Assembly (NCBI RefSeq): GCF_000384035.1
Contig: NZ_KB913024.1
Location: 3,479,799 to 3,543,798, forward strand
Origin: Actinopolyspora mortivallis DSM 44261
GTDB taxonomy: Bacteria; Actinomycetota; Actinomycetes; Mycobacteriales; Pseudonocardiaceae
Reading direction: 5' to 3'
DNA length: 64,000 nucleotides
The notes below the pieces were generated by a model that saw only the letters and a program-made list of their open reading frames with translations, was not told where the DNA came from and searched no databases. Below are positions 16,056 to 23,115 of the stretch, piece after piece; position 1 is the stretch's first letter; each line of letters begins with the position of its first letter. A program made the translations under genes and the position numbers.

Positions 16056-18761
16056 TCACTCCAGGTCCTCCAGTGTCATGTGATCCGGCGGTGCGGTCAC
16101 CGGCCCGGCCGTCACCTCCCCCACGGGTGTGCCCGCGGCGGGAACCTCGAAGGCGTCGGAGTCCACGAGCGGCGGCCACACCCGCGGGTTGAGTTCCCCG
16201 CGAGCGCGTCGTTCGGCGAGCCGGTCGGAGTGCTCGGCCTCGACGTCCTCGTGCGGGCGGCAACAGTGCTCGTGGGCCTCGGGATCCTCGGCGTGGGAGT
16301 GCGGCTCGCACGTCGGCGTGGGGGCCGAGCAGTCGTCGACCGGCGGCCGGTCGACCGGCAGGAAGCGGTTGCCCGTGTTCCCCGAGAACCAGGCGAAGTC
16401 GGCGACCACCAGCCGGTCCCCGGCCGCCAGCTCGGCAACGGTCTCCGGTGTCCACACGAAACGCCGGGGTGTCCCGTCGTCGACGCTGGCCAGCGGGCCG
16501 ATCGACATCCCCGAGAACCGAACGTTGCTCTTCTGCACCGTGAGTTCGACACCGGGGTCCTCGACGCGGGCCGTGCCGTTGACGTGCAGCAGCACGATCC
16601 GGGTGCCGTCGCCGATCCGGCGGGAGTCGACGTCCAGCACCACCGGACCGACCGAGACCACGGTGGCGACGGCGAGCTCGCGGGTGCCGGCGTCGGTGGC
16701 CAGCTCCTCGGCGGCCCGGGGGTTCGCCAGCGCCAGCAACCGCTGGTGACACTTGTCGTCCCGCTCGATGGCGGTGACCATCCTGTTGCGCCACGAGCGG
16801 TGCGTCCGCCCGAAACGCACCAGGTCGGAGGCGTGCAACGCCAGCCGCCCGCGCCACACCCGCTGGGCGACCCGTTCGATCTCCCGGTGGACCCGGCGTA
16901 CCCGCGAATCCGGCACGGCCGCCAGGAAGTCCAGGGCACGGTCGAGGATCTCGCGTTTGTAGTCGAGCTCCTCGGTCACCAGCGCCGCGTACCGGCTTCC
17001 CGACTCCCCTCGGGAGTCCACTGCGGTCAGTGCCTCGTGCAGGGAGTCCGAAGTCCGGTTGGTCAGCCGGGCACCGGGAGTGTGGGGGCGGGCTTCGACC
17101 GCGTCCTCGATCTCCCTCGGTTTCACGGGCCCGTCGATGACGGACTCGGCCCAGATCACCAGGTAGTCCAGGCGCTGGGAGGCCACGACGGGGCCTCCGG
17201 CCACCACCTGCCGCGCGAGAGCGGCCCGCAGGTCGACCAGCGGACAGCGCAGGCTCATCGCCCGGGCGCGGTCCTCCTCCAGCAGGAAGGACACGGCCGT
17301 ACGCGCGGGCTCCTCCAACGGGGGAGGAATCTCGGCGGGCTCCCCGTCGAACGTCCGGGGCTCACGCCCCATCCGGACGTCCCGTTCCCAGCGCAGCCTG
17401 CTGAGTTCGACACCGGCCAGGTTGTCGGCGATCGAGACGAGAACATCGGCGGTCGGCTGGTCCGGCACGACCAAGTGCACCGGATCCGGAACGTCTCCGC
17501 CCGCCTCGCGCCGCTCGGTCATCGCCGCGGACAGTTCCGCTCCGAGCAGCCGCATCACCTCACGACGGGTCCACGGGGACTGCGGTTCGTCGAACACGGT
17601 GCTCTCCCACGGCTCGCGTCCCCCGGCGGTGACGCGTCGCGTGGCCATCCCGTACACGCCGAGCGCGGCGGAGTCCGACTTGGCCAGCACCACGTTGACG
17701 GTGCCCGGCTCCCCGGCCTGGTCCACACGCCGTTGTCCGGTGCGGCGGGCGACTCCCTCCAGCGTGGCGGTGACGGTCTCGACCAACGAGACCGGGGCGG
17801 CACCTTCGTCCGTGCCGTGCACTAGCCCGAGGAGCCGAGGGCGTGCCTCAGCGGGGACTCCCAGCTCCACCAGCAGGTCACTCGGGTCGGTGGAGGTGCG
17901 GAGTTCGTCGCGGCAGTAGGAGAACAGCGGGCACCTCGGGCAGGTCTCCGGGTCGAAGGTGGCCCGCAGCCGGGCGACGTGCTCGGAAAGGTTCTCCGCG
18001 GTCACCGGCGGGGTCCGCGCGGACTCCCGACGTCGCTGCGCCAGCCGCGTCCGCACCTCCGCCCGGTGGTCGTCGAGCGCTTCCACCAACACCTCGGGCT
18101 GGAGGAAGGCGTTGCGGGGCACGGCGAGCGCACCGTGGGAGTGCAGCGACATCCCGCTCGGCAGGCGCAGTCGTGCCTCGACGGACTCGGCCGCCGAGGC
18201 CACCTGGAGGAACCCCTTCAGCAGCCGGGCGTCGTCGATGCGGGAACGCAGCCGCTCGTAGTCCTTGGCCACGCCGAGGACCAGTCGGGAACCGTCGCCG
18301 CCAGCGGCGACGACCACCGCGAAGTCGGGGGCGACGTGGGGGGCCTCCTGCTCGTCGGCGGGTTCGGAGTCCGGCAGCGCGAGCCCGTGCAGCAGCGTGG
18401 CCGCGCCGTGGGAAGTGGCCCGTGTGTGGGCGTGGGCGAGCGACCCGGCCGTGTCGGCCGCGTCGCCGTTCGCGTCGGTGGTCACGACCTCGGTGGGACG
18501 GTCCATCCCGAGCGCGCCGAGCGTGGTGGTGACCGTCCGCCGGGAGAACCGCGTGTCGCGCACCAGGTGGGCGAAGGTCATCGCCCGCATCCACCGGGCC
18601 TGGGGAACGCTGCCCGCGTCGTCGGGGGAGCCGAGTTCGGCGGCGAGTTGTCGGCGGGTGCGCCCGACCACGAGCGGGTCGGTCCCCCGGAAGCGCGCGC
18701 AGGCCAGATGGGCGGAGGAGGCGAGCTCACTCGCCGTCCGGACGAGGGCGGGGTCCGCCAT
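16056..18761 (-). CDS. Large protein with Cas4/AddB-like cysteine pattern (possible PD-(D/E)XK nuclease), first gene of a two-gene unit
   Basis: A 901-aa protein I cannot assign to a named family. Residues 1-290 resemble Cas4/AddB/RecB-like nucleases: C21 in SAHLACARF, an APDF segment (D146), a strand ending VLGVAKDY (K166), an LLKGFLQVA helix like the QxxxY region, and the cluster C274-x2-C277-x5-C283 (ETCPRCPLFSYC). One distant plus three clustered cysteines is the usual 4Fe-4S arrangement of these nucleases. The acidic residue normally two before K166 is valine, so catalysis is uncertain. The rest is alpha-rich; near residues 830-860 there is a Cys/His-rich insertion. ATG 18761 follows GGGGG. 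The SF1 helicase follows after four bases. Confidence 0.6.
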   Translation of the reverse strand: MADPALVRTASELASSAHLACARFRGTDPLVVGRTRRQLAAELGSPDDAGSVPQARWMRAMTFAHLVRDTRFSRRTVTTTLGALGMDRPTEVVTTDANGDAADTAGSLAHAHTRATSHGAATLLHGLALPDSEPADEQEAPHVAPDFAVVVAAGGDGSRLVLGVAKDYERLRSRIDDARLLKGFLQVASAAESVEARLRLPSGMSLHSHGALAVPRNAFLQPEVLVEALDDHRAEVRTRLAQRRRESARTPPVTAENLSEHVARLRATFDPETCPRCPLFSYCRDELRTSTDPSDLLVELGVPAEARPRLLGLVHGTDEGAAPVSLVETVTATLEGVARRTGQRRVDQAGEPGTVNVVLAKSDSAALGVYGMATRRVTAGGREPWESTVFDEPQSPWTRREVMRLLGAELSAAMTERREAGGDVPDPVHLVVPDQPTADVLVSIADNLAGVELSRLRWERDVRMGREPRTFDGEPAEIPPPLEEPARTAVSFLLEEDRARAMSLRCPLVDLRAALARQVVAGGPVVASQRLDYLVIWAESVIDGPVKPREIEDAVEARPHTPGARLTNRTSDSLHEALTAVDSRGESGSRYAALVTEELDYKREILDRALDFLAAVPDSRVRRVHREIERVAQRVWRGRLALHASDLVRFGRTHRSWRNRMVTAIERDDKCHQRLLALANPRAAEELATDAGTRELAVATVVSVGPVVLDVDSRRIGDGTRIVLLHVNGTARVEDPGVELTVQKSNVRFSGMSIGPLASVDDGTPRRFVWTPETVAELAAGDRLVVADFAWFSGNTGNRFLPVDRPPVDDCSAPTPTCEPHSHAEDPEAHEHCCRPHEDVEAEHSDRLAERRARGELNPRVWPPLVDSDAFEVPAAGTPVGEVTAGPVTAPPDHMTLEDLE

Positions 18762-18767
18762 ACGCAA

Positions 18768-19120
18768 CCCCCAGTGGCAAGTCGGGACCGCTCAACCGAG
18801 CGCGGGACGACAGGGCAGGACCGTCGAGTGTAAGCGGTCCCGATCACGCGGAACTCGACCGCGGGTGTGCGGGTGTGTCCCTTCGGGACTGCCGAACGCG
18901 GATCACCCCGTGTGCTGTGGACACCCACTGAGAGGACTCGATCCTCTGACCATCCGCTCACAAGGAGCTTGAGCCACACATACAACGACAGTGACCAGCG
19001 AAGACGTTCACACAACCGGTCGATGCGCTCGATCCTAACCGAGCTCGTCGGCCCCGTTTCGCACCACGATGATGCCACGACCCGCTTGACAGCGGGCGAT
19101 TCGCAACAGAACCAGTGACG
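18768..19120. other. Intergenic region at the left edge of the decayed element
   Basis: This 353-bp gap holds the start region of the 901-aa gene (minus strand) and the partial tRNA-Thr copy at 18928-18965. No further gene was seen. Confidence 0.6.
18928..18965 (-). repeat. Probable distal attachment site: partial copy of the tRNA-Thr 3' half
   Basis: Thirty-eight bases match 25575-25612 in the intact tRNA-Thr with four mismatches. They cover the T arm, variable loop and the 3' side of the anticodon arm; no 5' half is present. Two of the mismatches (G to A and C to T) are compensatory in the T stem, so the copy derives from a related tRNA-Thr rather than from random decay. It lies on the 3' side of the tRNA in the same orientation, as expected for an element integrated into the tRNA 3' end. 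Confidence 0.7.
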
Positions 19121-19804
19121 TCACGGCACACGTTCGAGCATGGTCAGCGGCAACGATTCACTCCAACTCTTCGGGGACCTCCAGAGGAACGAGTGCGCAG
19201 CCCAGTTTGTCGTCGCACCGTTGGTGACCACTGAGTGCAGCAGGCCGTTGTAGACGATATCCCACATGTCACGGTCCTCCTGCAACTCATCCACTTTTAC
19301 CTGCACCTTGCGCACCCCACTGTCCTTGAGGTCGAGGTGCATCGACATCCCACGGTGACGGACTTTGATGTCGGTGAGCTCGTACAGCAGCACCCACGCG
19401 CGACCGACTTTCAACCAATCGACTCCGACCGCCGGATCGACCAAGCGGAAGGTCCCGTACATGCCCAGTCCAGTCGCAGAGAGGAAGAGCCACATCCAGG
19501 GAATGCTGAGCCAGTCGTAGTCGAAACCCTGCCGGAAACCGATCAGGATTCCGATCACCATGGAGTCAGCGACGCCCATGCCGATCGCGTAGCGCCGGCT
19601 GTGCCGATACCACTCCAACACCGGCCCCTGTCCAGGCGGCGGCGAGGGTTTGCGCCATTGGCTGCGGTCGCGTTCCGAATCCTGGTCCTTCGGCGGCTTG
19701 TCCCCCTTGAAAAATCCCGGCGCCCGTGGAGGGCGTGGCTCGCCAGTCCACGTATCCGGACGGGGCTGCAGCTGCTCCGGCACCACTGGATTCTCCTCAG
19801 ACAT
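19121..19804 (-). CDS. Membrane protein of unknown function, with proline-rich N-terminus
   Basis: A 227-aa protein. Residues 1-65 are proline-rich and charged, two hydrophobic helices follow at about 72-92 and 100-118, and the last 100 residues form a soluble domain (VDWLKVGRAWVLLYELTDIKVRHRG..., with LDLKDSGVRKVQVKVDELQEDRDMWDIVYNGLLHS) that could be PH-like. Similar-looking proteins occur on actinomycete chromosomes and elements, but I know of no assigned function. It follows the small glycine-rich gene after 12 bases on the same strand, so the two form an operon. ATG 19804 has a close GACGAGGA upstream. Confidence 0.65.
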   Translation of the reverse strand: MSEENPVVPEQLQPRPDTWTGEPRPPRAPGFFKGDKPPKDQDSERDRSQWRKPSPPPGQGPVLEWYRHSRRYAIGMGVADSMVIGILIGFRQGFDYDWLSIPWMWLFLSATGLGMYGTFRLVDPAVGVDWLKVGRAWVLLYELTDIKVRHRGMSMHLDLKDSGVRKVQVKVDELQEDRDMWDIVYNGLLHSVVTNGATTNWAAHSFLWRSPKSWSESLPLTMLERVP

Positions 19805-19816
19805 TCCTCGTCCCGC

Positions 19817-20086
19817 CTACTCGCCCGTCAGCAGACTCTCCGCCTCGGTCGCAAGGAACTCCCCCGCCATACTCCCGAGCGCTCCACCGACCACGGTGCC
19901 AACACCCGGGCAGATCGCTGAGCCGAGCGCGCCCCAAGGGGGCTGAACAGCGAGATTCATCACCGCAAACACCGCCGAGACGGAGGGAAGTGAGGGCAGC
20001 CGACCCCTTCCATCGGACAGCGTAACGAACGAAGAGCCATTCTCAGTAACAACAACGTAGGAATATGCCATATTTGCATTTATCAT
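19817..20086 (-). CDS. Small glycine-zipper-like hydrophobic protein (89 aa)
   Basis: An 89-residue protein whose C-terminal half is hydrophobic with repeated small residues spaced like glycine zippers (PWGALGSAICPGVGTVVGGAL, then GSMAGEFLATEAESLL). Such GxxxG patterns occur in class II bacteriocins and in small membrane-inserting proteins, so a bacteriocin-like peptide or a membrane partner of the next gene are both possible. ATG 20086 is used, but no ribosome site is obvious; ATG 20071 is an alternative. It is first in a two-gene operon and is divergent from the ThiF-like gene across an AT-rich region. Confidence 0.5.
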   Translation of the reverse strand: MINANMAYSYVVVTENGSSFVTLSDGRGRLPSLPSVSAVFAVMNLAVQPPWGALGSAICPGVGTVVGGALGSMAGEFLATEAESLLTGE

Positions 20087-20300
20087 CAATTTTTACTTTT
20101 TGAACATTTTGTACGATTTCTCTTATATTTTGCAAATATTCACCCGTTCGAACCATTGCGAACTTCTATTTGACGCGATTAGATTTATCCACTGCGCCCA
20201 CTGGGAGGATTCGAGGAAAAATAAAGACGTAGACGAACTGGGGGGTCTTTACTCAGGAACTACCCGAAGGTAGCGATCAACACTTTCTTTTGGGGACAAC
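20087..20300. promoter_or_regulatory. AT-rich divergent promoter region
   Basis: About 210 bp, its first half very AT-rich (runs such as TTTTTACTTTTTGAACATTTTG near 20090-20112), unlike anything else in the window. It separates the small glycine-rich gene (-) from the ThiF-like gene (+) and must hold both promoters. No short precursor-peptide gene with a ribosome site was found in it on the plus strand. The ThiF-like gene has GGGG seven bases before its ATG. Confidence 0.5.
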
Positions 20301-21179
20301 ATGAATCAGCGCAAGAGGTACACAGCCGAGTACGACGACGCCTTTTACTGGAAGCGCGTACGACGAAACCTTGGATGGCTCGGTAACACCATTGACGAAC
20401 AGCGCAAGAACCAACTGAAATTACGCGACGTCGTCGTAGGGGTCGCGGGTTGCGGCGGAATCGGCGGAGCGATAGCGGAACGTCTTGCCAGGATGGGTGT
20501 TCGCCACCTGAAGGTTGCGGATCCGGACACTTTTGAAGTCTCCAACATCAACCGTCAGTACGGCGCGGAAGTGGATAACTTGGGGCGAAACAAGGCCGAG
20601 GTTACCGCCGAGCTGATCTATCAGACAACGCGGGACGTCAATATCGATGTGTTCCCGGAGGGGATCACCGCCGAGACAGTCGACGAGTTCGTCGAGGGAT
20701 GTGACTACATCCTGGACAAGATAGAACTCTACGAAATCAATAGCCGCTATAAGCTCCACCGGTCGTTCCGTCGTTCCGCTCGTTGCAACTTCATGGCGAC
20801 GACACCGGTATTCGGAAACCGGACATTCTTTTTCAAGTGGACACATGATTCGATGCCAGCAGAGGAGTATTTCGGGATAGAGCCCGGATCCGAAATGAAC
20901 GAGGAGAACGCGCGGAGACTCATCAGCAGGTTTATTCCCGAGATGCCCGAATTTCCGAGCTCTGATGCCCTCGAGAAATGGTTCATCGAGAACATGACAT
21001 GCCCCATCTTCGCCGCGACGCCGCCGTTGGCCCAGGGAATGCTGGCCTCTCGACTCGGTCTAGCGATCACCGGACTCGATCAACTTCCTGGCGTTCAGCA
21101 ACTGCCCGCAACTCCCGGTTATTCAATGATCGACACGGAAAAGTGGATCATGAAGACGGTTGAAGGAAAATGGTGGTGA
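20301..21179 (+). CDS. E1/ThiF-family adenylyltransferase-like protein
   Basis: A 292-aa single-domain E1-like enzyme. Residues 48-56 hold the ATP-binding loop (AGCGGIGGA). Asp74/Asp76 precede the family motif EVSNINRQ (79-86), K98 follows in GRNKAE, and an ILDKIE segment (D139) takes the place of the usual D-x-x-D/D-N. These are the residues that bind ATP and Mg and adenylate a carboxyl group in ThiF, MoeB and the microcin C enzyme MccB. No CxxC zinc pairs and no E2 or JAB gene are present, so it is not a classical sulphur-carrier or ubiquitin-like system. Its codon use is looser than in neighbouring chromosomal genes. The carbamoyltransferase-like gene overlaps its stop, implying a shared pathway of unknown product. 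Confidence 0.8.
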   Translation: MNQRKRYTAEYDDAFYWKRVRRNLGWLGNTIDEQRKNQLKLRDVVVGVAGCGGIGGAIAERLARMGVRHLKVADPDTFEVSNINRQYGAEVDNLGRNKAEVTAELIYQTTRDVNIDVFPEGITAETVDEFVEGCDYILDKIELYEINSRYKLHRSFRRSARCNFMATTPVFGNRTFFFKWTHDSMPAEEYFGIEPGSEMNEENARRLISRFIPEMPEFPSSDALEKWFIENMTCPIFAATPPLAQGMLASRLGLAITGLDQLPGVQQLPATPGYSMIDTEKWIMKTVEGKWW

Positions 21180-22156
21180 AACTGATGTCTCATCCCACGA
21201 TTGCGGGAGTTCCCCGACTCCCCACCCCCGGGCACGCCGTCTCCTTGGATGAGTGGTCTGGGGCAGACCTAGAGGCGTTGTTCGAGTTCGCCGACTGGAT
21301 CAGTGAGCAGGACATTCAGATAGTCTCCAGGCTGGCGCCAGGAGTCACGATCGCGACCTGTTTCTTTCAAACGAGCACGCGTACACGACTCAGTTTCGAA
21401 GCAGCGGCTGCGAGGCTCGGTGGAACATCGCTCGGGTTCGCGGACGCCAGCACCACCCGATCTGGTGACTTTTTCGAGGAATCGCTCGAAGACACGGTCC
21501 GCGTCGTTGGTAACTACGTGGACCTGCTCGTCCTCAGGCACACTGATGACGATGCGGGCCACCGGGCTGCGTCGGTGTCGCCGGTGCCAGTCGTCAGTGC
21601 GGGCTCCGGAGCGAAAGAACACCCGACGCAGGGGATGCTCGACACATGGATGATCAAGCGGACGCTCGGGGCGCTGGAGGGTGCACGTGTCGGCATTGCC
21701 GGTGATCCCGACGCACGGACAACGCGCTCCATCCTGACGACGCTATGCAAGTTCGACATCGCCGAGGCCGTATTCCTCGTCCCCCCTGGTGGGGCTGTAC
21801 CGGACGACGAGCTGTCCACCATGGCCGAATGCGGCGTCGTCCATAGCTTCGCGTTCTCCGCGGAGGATCTCGTGCAACGGGTCGACGCGGTTACCATGAT
21901 CCCGTTCCAGCTTCCATCGTTCTACGTCTCGTCGGGAACGCAGTCGGAACGAGAAGCGTTGGATCCGAATCTGGTCTTCTCCCGCCGTCTCCTGACCGGT
22001 GTCGGCAAGAATGTGCACGTCTTCCATGCAGGTCCTCGGCTCGGCGAGCTGCCGATCGAAACGGACGACCTCGCCAATGTGCACTACTTCGCCGGGGTTC
22101 GGGCCGGCACTGCGCTACGGGCGGCACTGATCTGTCAGCTCATCGCCCCGAAGTAG
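21176..22156 (+). CDS. Aspartate/ornithine carbamoyltransferase-like enzyme
   Basis: A 326-aa protein of the ATCase/OTCase fold with an intact carbamoyl-phosphate site: STRTR (in FFQTSTRTRLSFEAAAARLGG) and HPTQ (in KEHPTQGMLDTW). Its second domain has a GDPDARTTRS segment at the place of the ATCase GDxxHSRVxxS motif, a SGTQSERE loop and an end like the ATCase HPGP region (FHAGPRLGELPIETDD). It should therefore transfer carbamoyl to an amine, but the acceptor may not be aspartate, and no other pyrimidine genes are near. GTG 21176 overlaps the ThiF-like stop (GTGA); ATG 21185 and 21170 are alternatives. The pairing with an adenylating enzyme suggests secondary or modification chemistry. Confidence 0.8.
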   Translation: MKLMSHPTIAGVPRLPTPGHAVSLDEWSGADLEALFEFADWISEQDIQIVSRLAPGVTIATCFFQTSTRTRLSFEAAAARLGGTSLGFADASTTRSGDFFEESLEDTVRVVGNYVDLLVLRHTDDDAGHRAASVSPVPVVSAGSGAKEHPTQGMLDTWMIKRTLGALEGARVGIAGDPDARTTRSILTTLCKFDIAEAVFLVPPGGAVPDDELSTMAECGVVHSFAFSAEDLVQRVDAVTMIPFQLPSFYVSSGTQSEREALDPNLVFSRRLLTGVGKNVHVFHAGPRLGELPIETDDLANVHYFAGVRAGTALRAALICQLIAPK

Positions 22157-22175
22157 TTCCGGGTTGGCAACCGGA

Positions 22176-22229
22176 GGGTGGGCTGTCCATTCGTTCCGTT
22201 GAGAGACGGACAGTCCACTCCCCCACCCA
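22176..22229. terminator. Hairpin between convergent genes
   Basis: An inverted repeat (GGGTGGGCTGTCC near 22176-22188 against GGACAGTCCACTCCC-CCACCC near 22208-22228) lies between the carbamoyltransferase-like gene (+) and the ArsR gene (-). Probable bidirectional terminator; a few bulges interrupt the stem. Confidence 0.5.
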
Positions 22230-22231
22230 TT

Positions 22232-23050
22232 CTAAGCGGAGGAGCTGCTCCGCCAGGAGGTTCCTGCGGGGGTGGTCGTGAGGCCGAGCTCCTCGCAGAG
22301 GAACTCCGCTCCTGCATCGGTCAGTGTGACGGCTCGCTGTCGCGGTTTGCGGTGCACCCAGCCGTGTTCGAGGAAGCTCGTGGCGAGAGCGGCACCAAGT
22401 CGACCTGCCAGGTGATGTTGTTGCTCGCTCCAGTCCATGCAACACCGCAGCAGCGGTCTGCGGTTCTTCGTTCCGGCGAGGGCGTCGAGATCCACTCCCA
22501 AGCGGGGAAGAACGTAATTGGCTTCGGGCCCCAGCTGGTACGGTTGCTGCCGCACCGGCGCCGACAGGCGATCGCCGTCACGCCGCTGTGGCGTACCGCG
22601 ACCGTCGGCGCGGAGGAGTGCGCGCTGTTCCAGCAAGGCGGCCAGGAGACTCACGCCGAGCCCACCAGCCAGGTGATCGTAGCACATTCGTCCTGCCCGG
22701 AGGGCTTGAGCGCGGGTGCCCTGCCGCAGGGACCGGATCGGGGTGGTCGGCGCAAGGCGGGCCAGGCTCTCCAGAGCGGTGGCGATGTCTGTACTGGCCA
22801 GGCGGTAGTACCGGTGGCGACCACTGCTTTCCACGGAGAGCAGACCCCCGCCGAGCAGCTTGTTCAGGTGGGCACTCGTCGCCTGGCGCGAGAGCCCGGC
22901 CTCGTCGGCCAGCACCGACGCCGGGAGCGCACGTCCGTCGGCCAGGGCCATGAGCACTTTCGCGCGTGCGGGATCGGCGAGCAGCGTCGCCACAACGCTG
23001 ATATCCGCGTCCCCACCGGCACGCCCAGGCACACCCGACAGCTCACTCAT
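22232..23050 (-). CDS. ArsR-family transcriptional regulator
   Basis: A 272-aa regulator. Residues 15-90 form an ArsR winged helix (ADPARAKVLMALADGRALPAS, with VLADEAGLSRQATSAHLNKLL as the recognition region and GRHRYYRLAS as the wing). No metal-binding CxC motif is seen in the DNA-binding helix, so a small-molecule or other signal is more likely than metal. The C-terminal half is a longer ligand-binding-type domain found in some actinomycete ArsR proteins next to MFS exporters. It is divergent from the MFS gene across 65 bp, which suggests it represses that exporter and itself. ATG 23050 is chosen. Confidence 0.82.
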   Translation of the reverse strand: MSELSGVPGRAGGDADISVVATLLADPARAKVLMALADGRALPASVLADEAGLSRQATSAHLNKLLGGGLLSVESSGRHRYYRLASTDIATALESLARLAPTTPIRSLRQGTRAQALRAGRMCYDHLAGGLGVSLLAALLEQRALLRADGRGTPQRRDGDRLSAPVRQQPYQLGPEANYVLPRLGVDLDALAGTKNRRPLLRCCMDWSEQQHHLAGRLGAALATSFLEHGWVHRKPRQRAVTLTDAGAEFLCEELGLTTTPAGTSWRSSSSA

Positions 23051-23115
23051 GGCACACATTCTCGCGTACGGACGGTTCACCACACCTGGAACTGTTCCCG
23101 CGGCACGCTGCCACC

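Noticed and set aside
15792..17825. A 677-aa plus-strand frame
   Set aside because: Antisense to the Fe-S-type gene with no recognisable domain.
18900..18980. A second functional tRNA-Thr
   Set aside because: Only the 3' half is present; no D arm or 5' acceptor strand can be found, so it is an attachment-site copy.
20160..20300. A short MccA-like precursor peptide gene upstream of the ThiF-like gene
   Set aside because: No ATG/GTG frame with a ribosome site was found on the plus strand in this gap.
20301..21179. ThiF-like gene as part of a CBASS or Bil (ubiquitin-like) defence system
   Set aside because: No CD-NTase, E2-like, JAB-like or ubiquitin-like gene is nearby, and the protein lacks the E1 catalytic-cysteine architecture.
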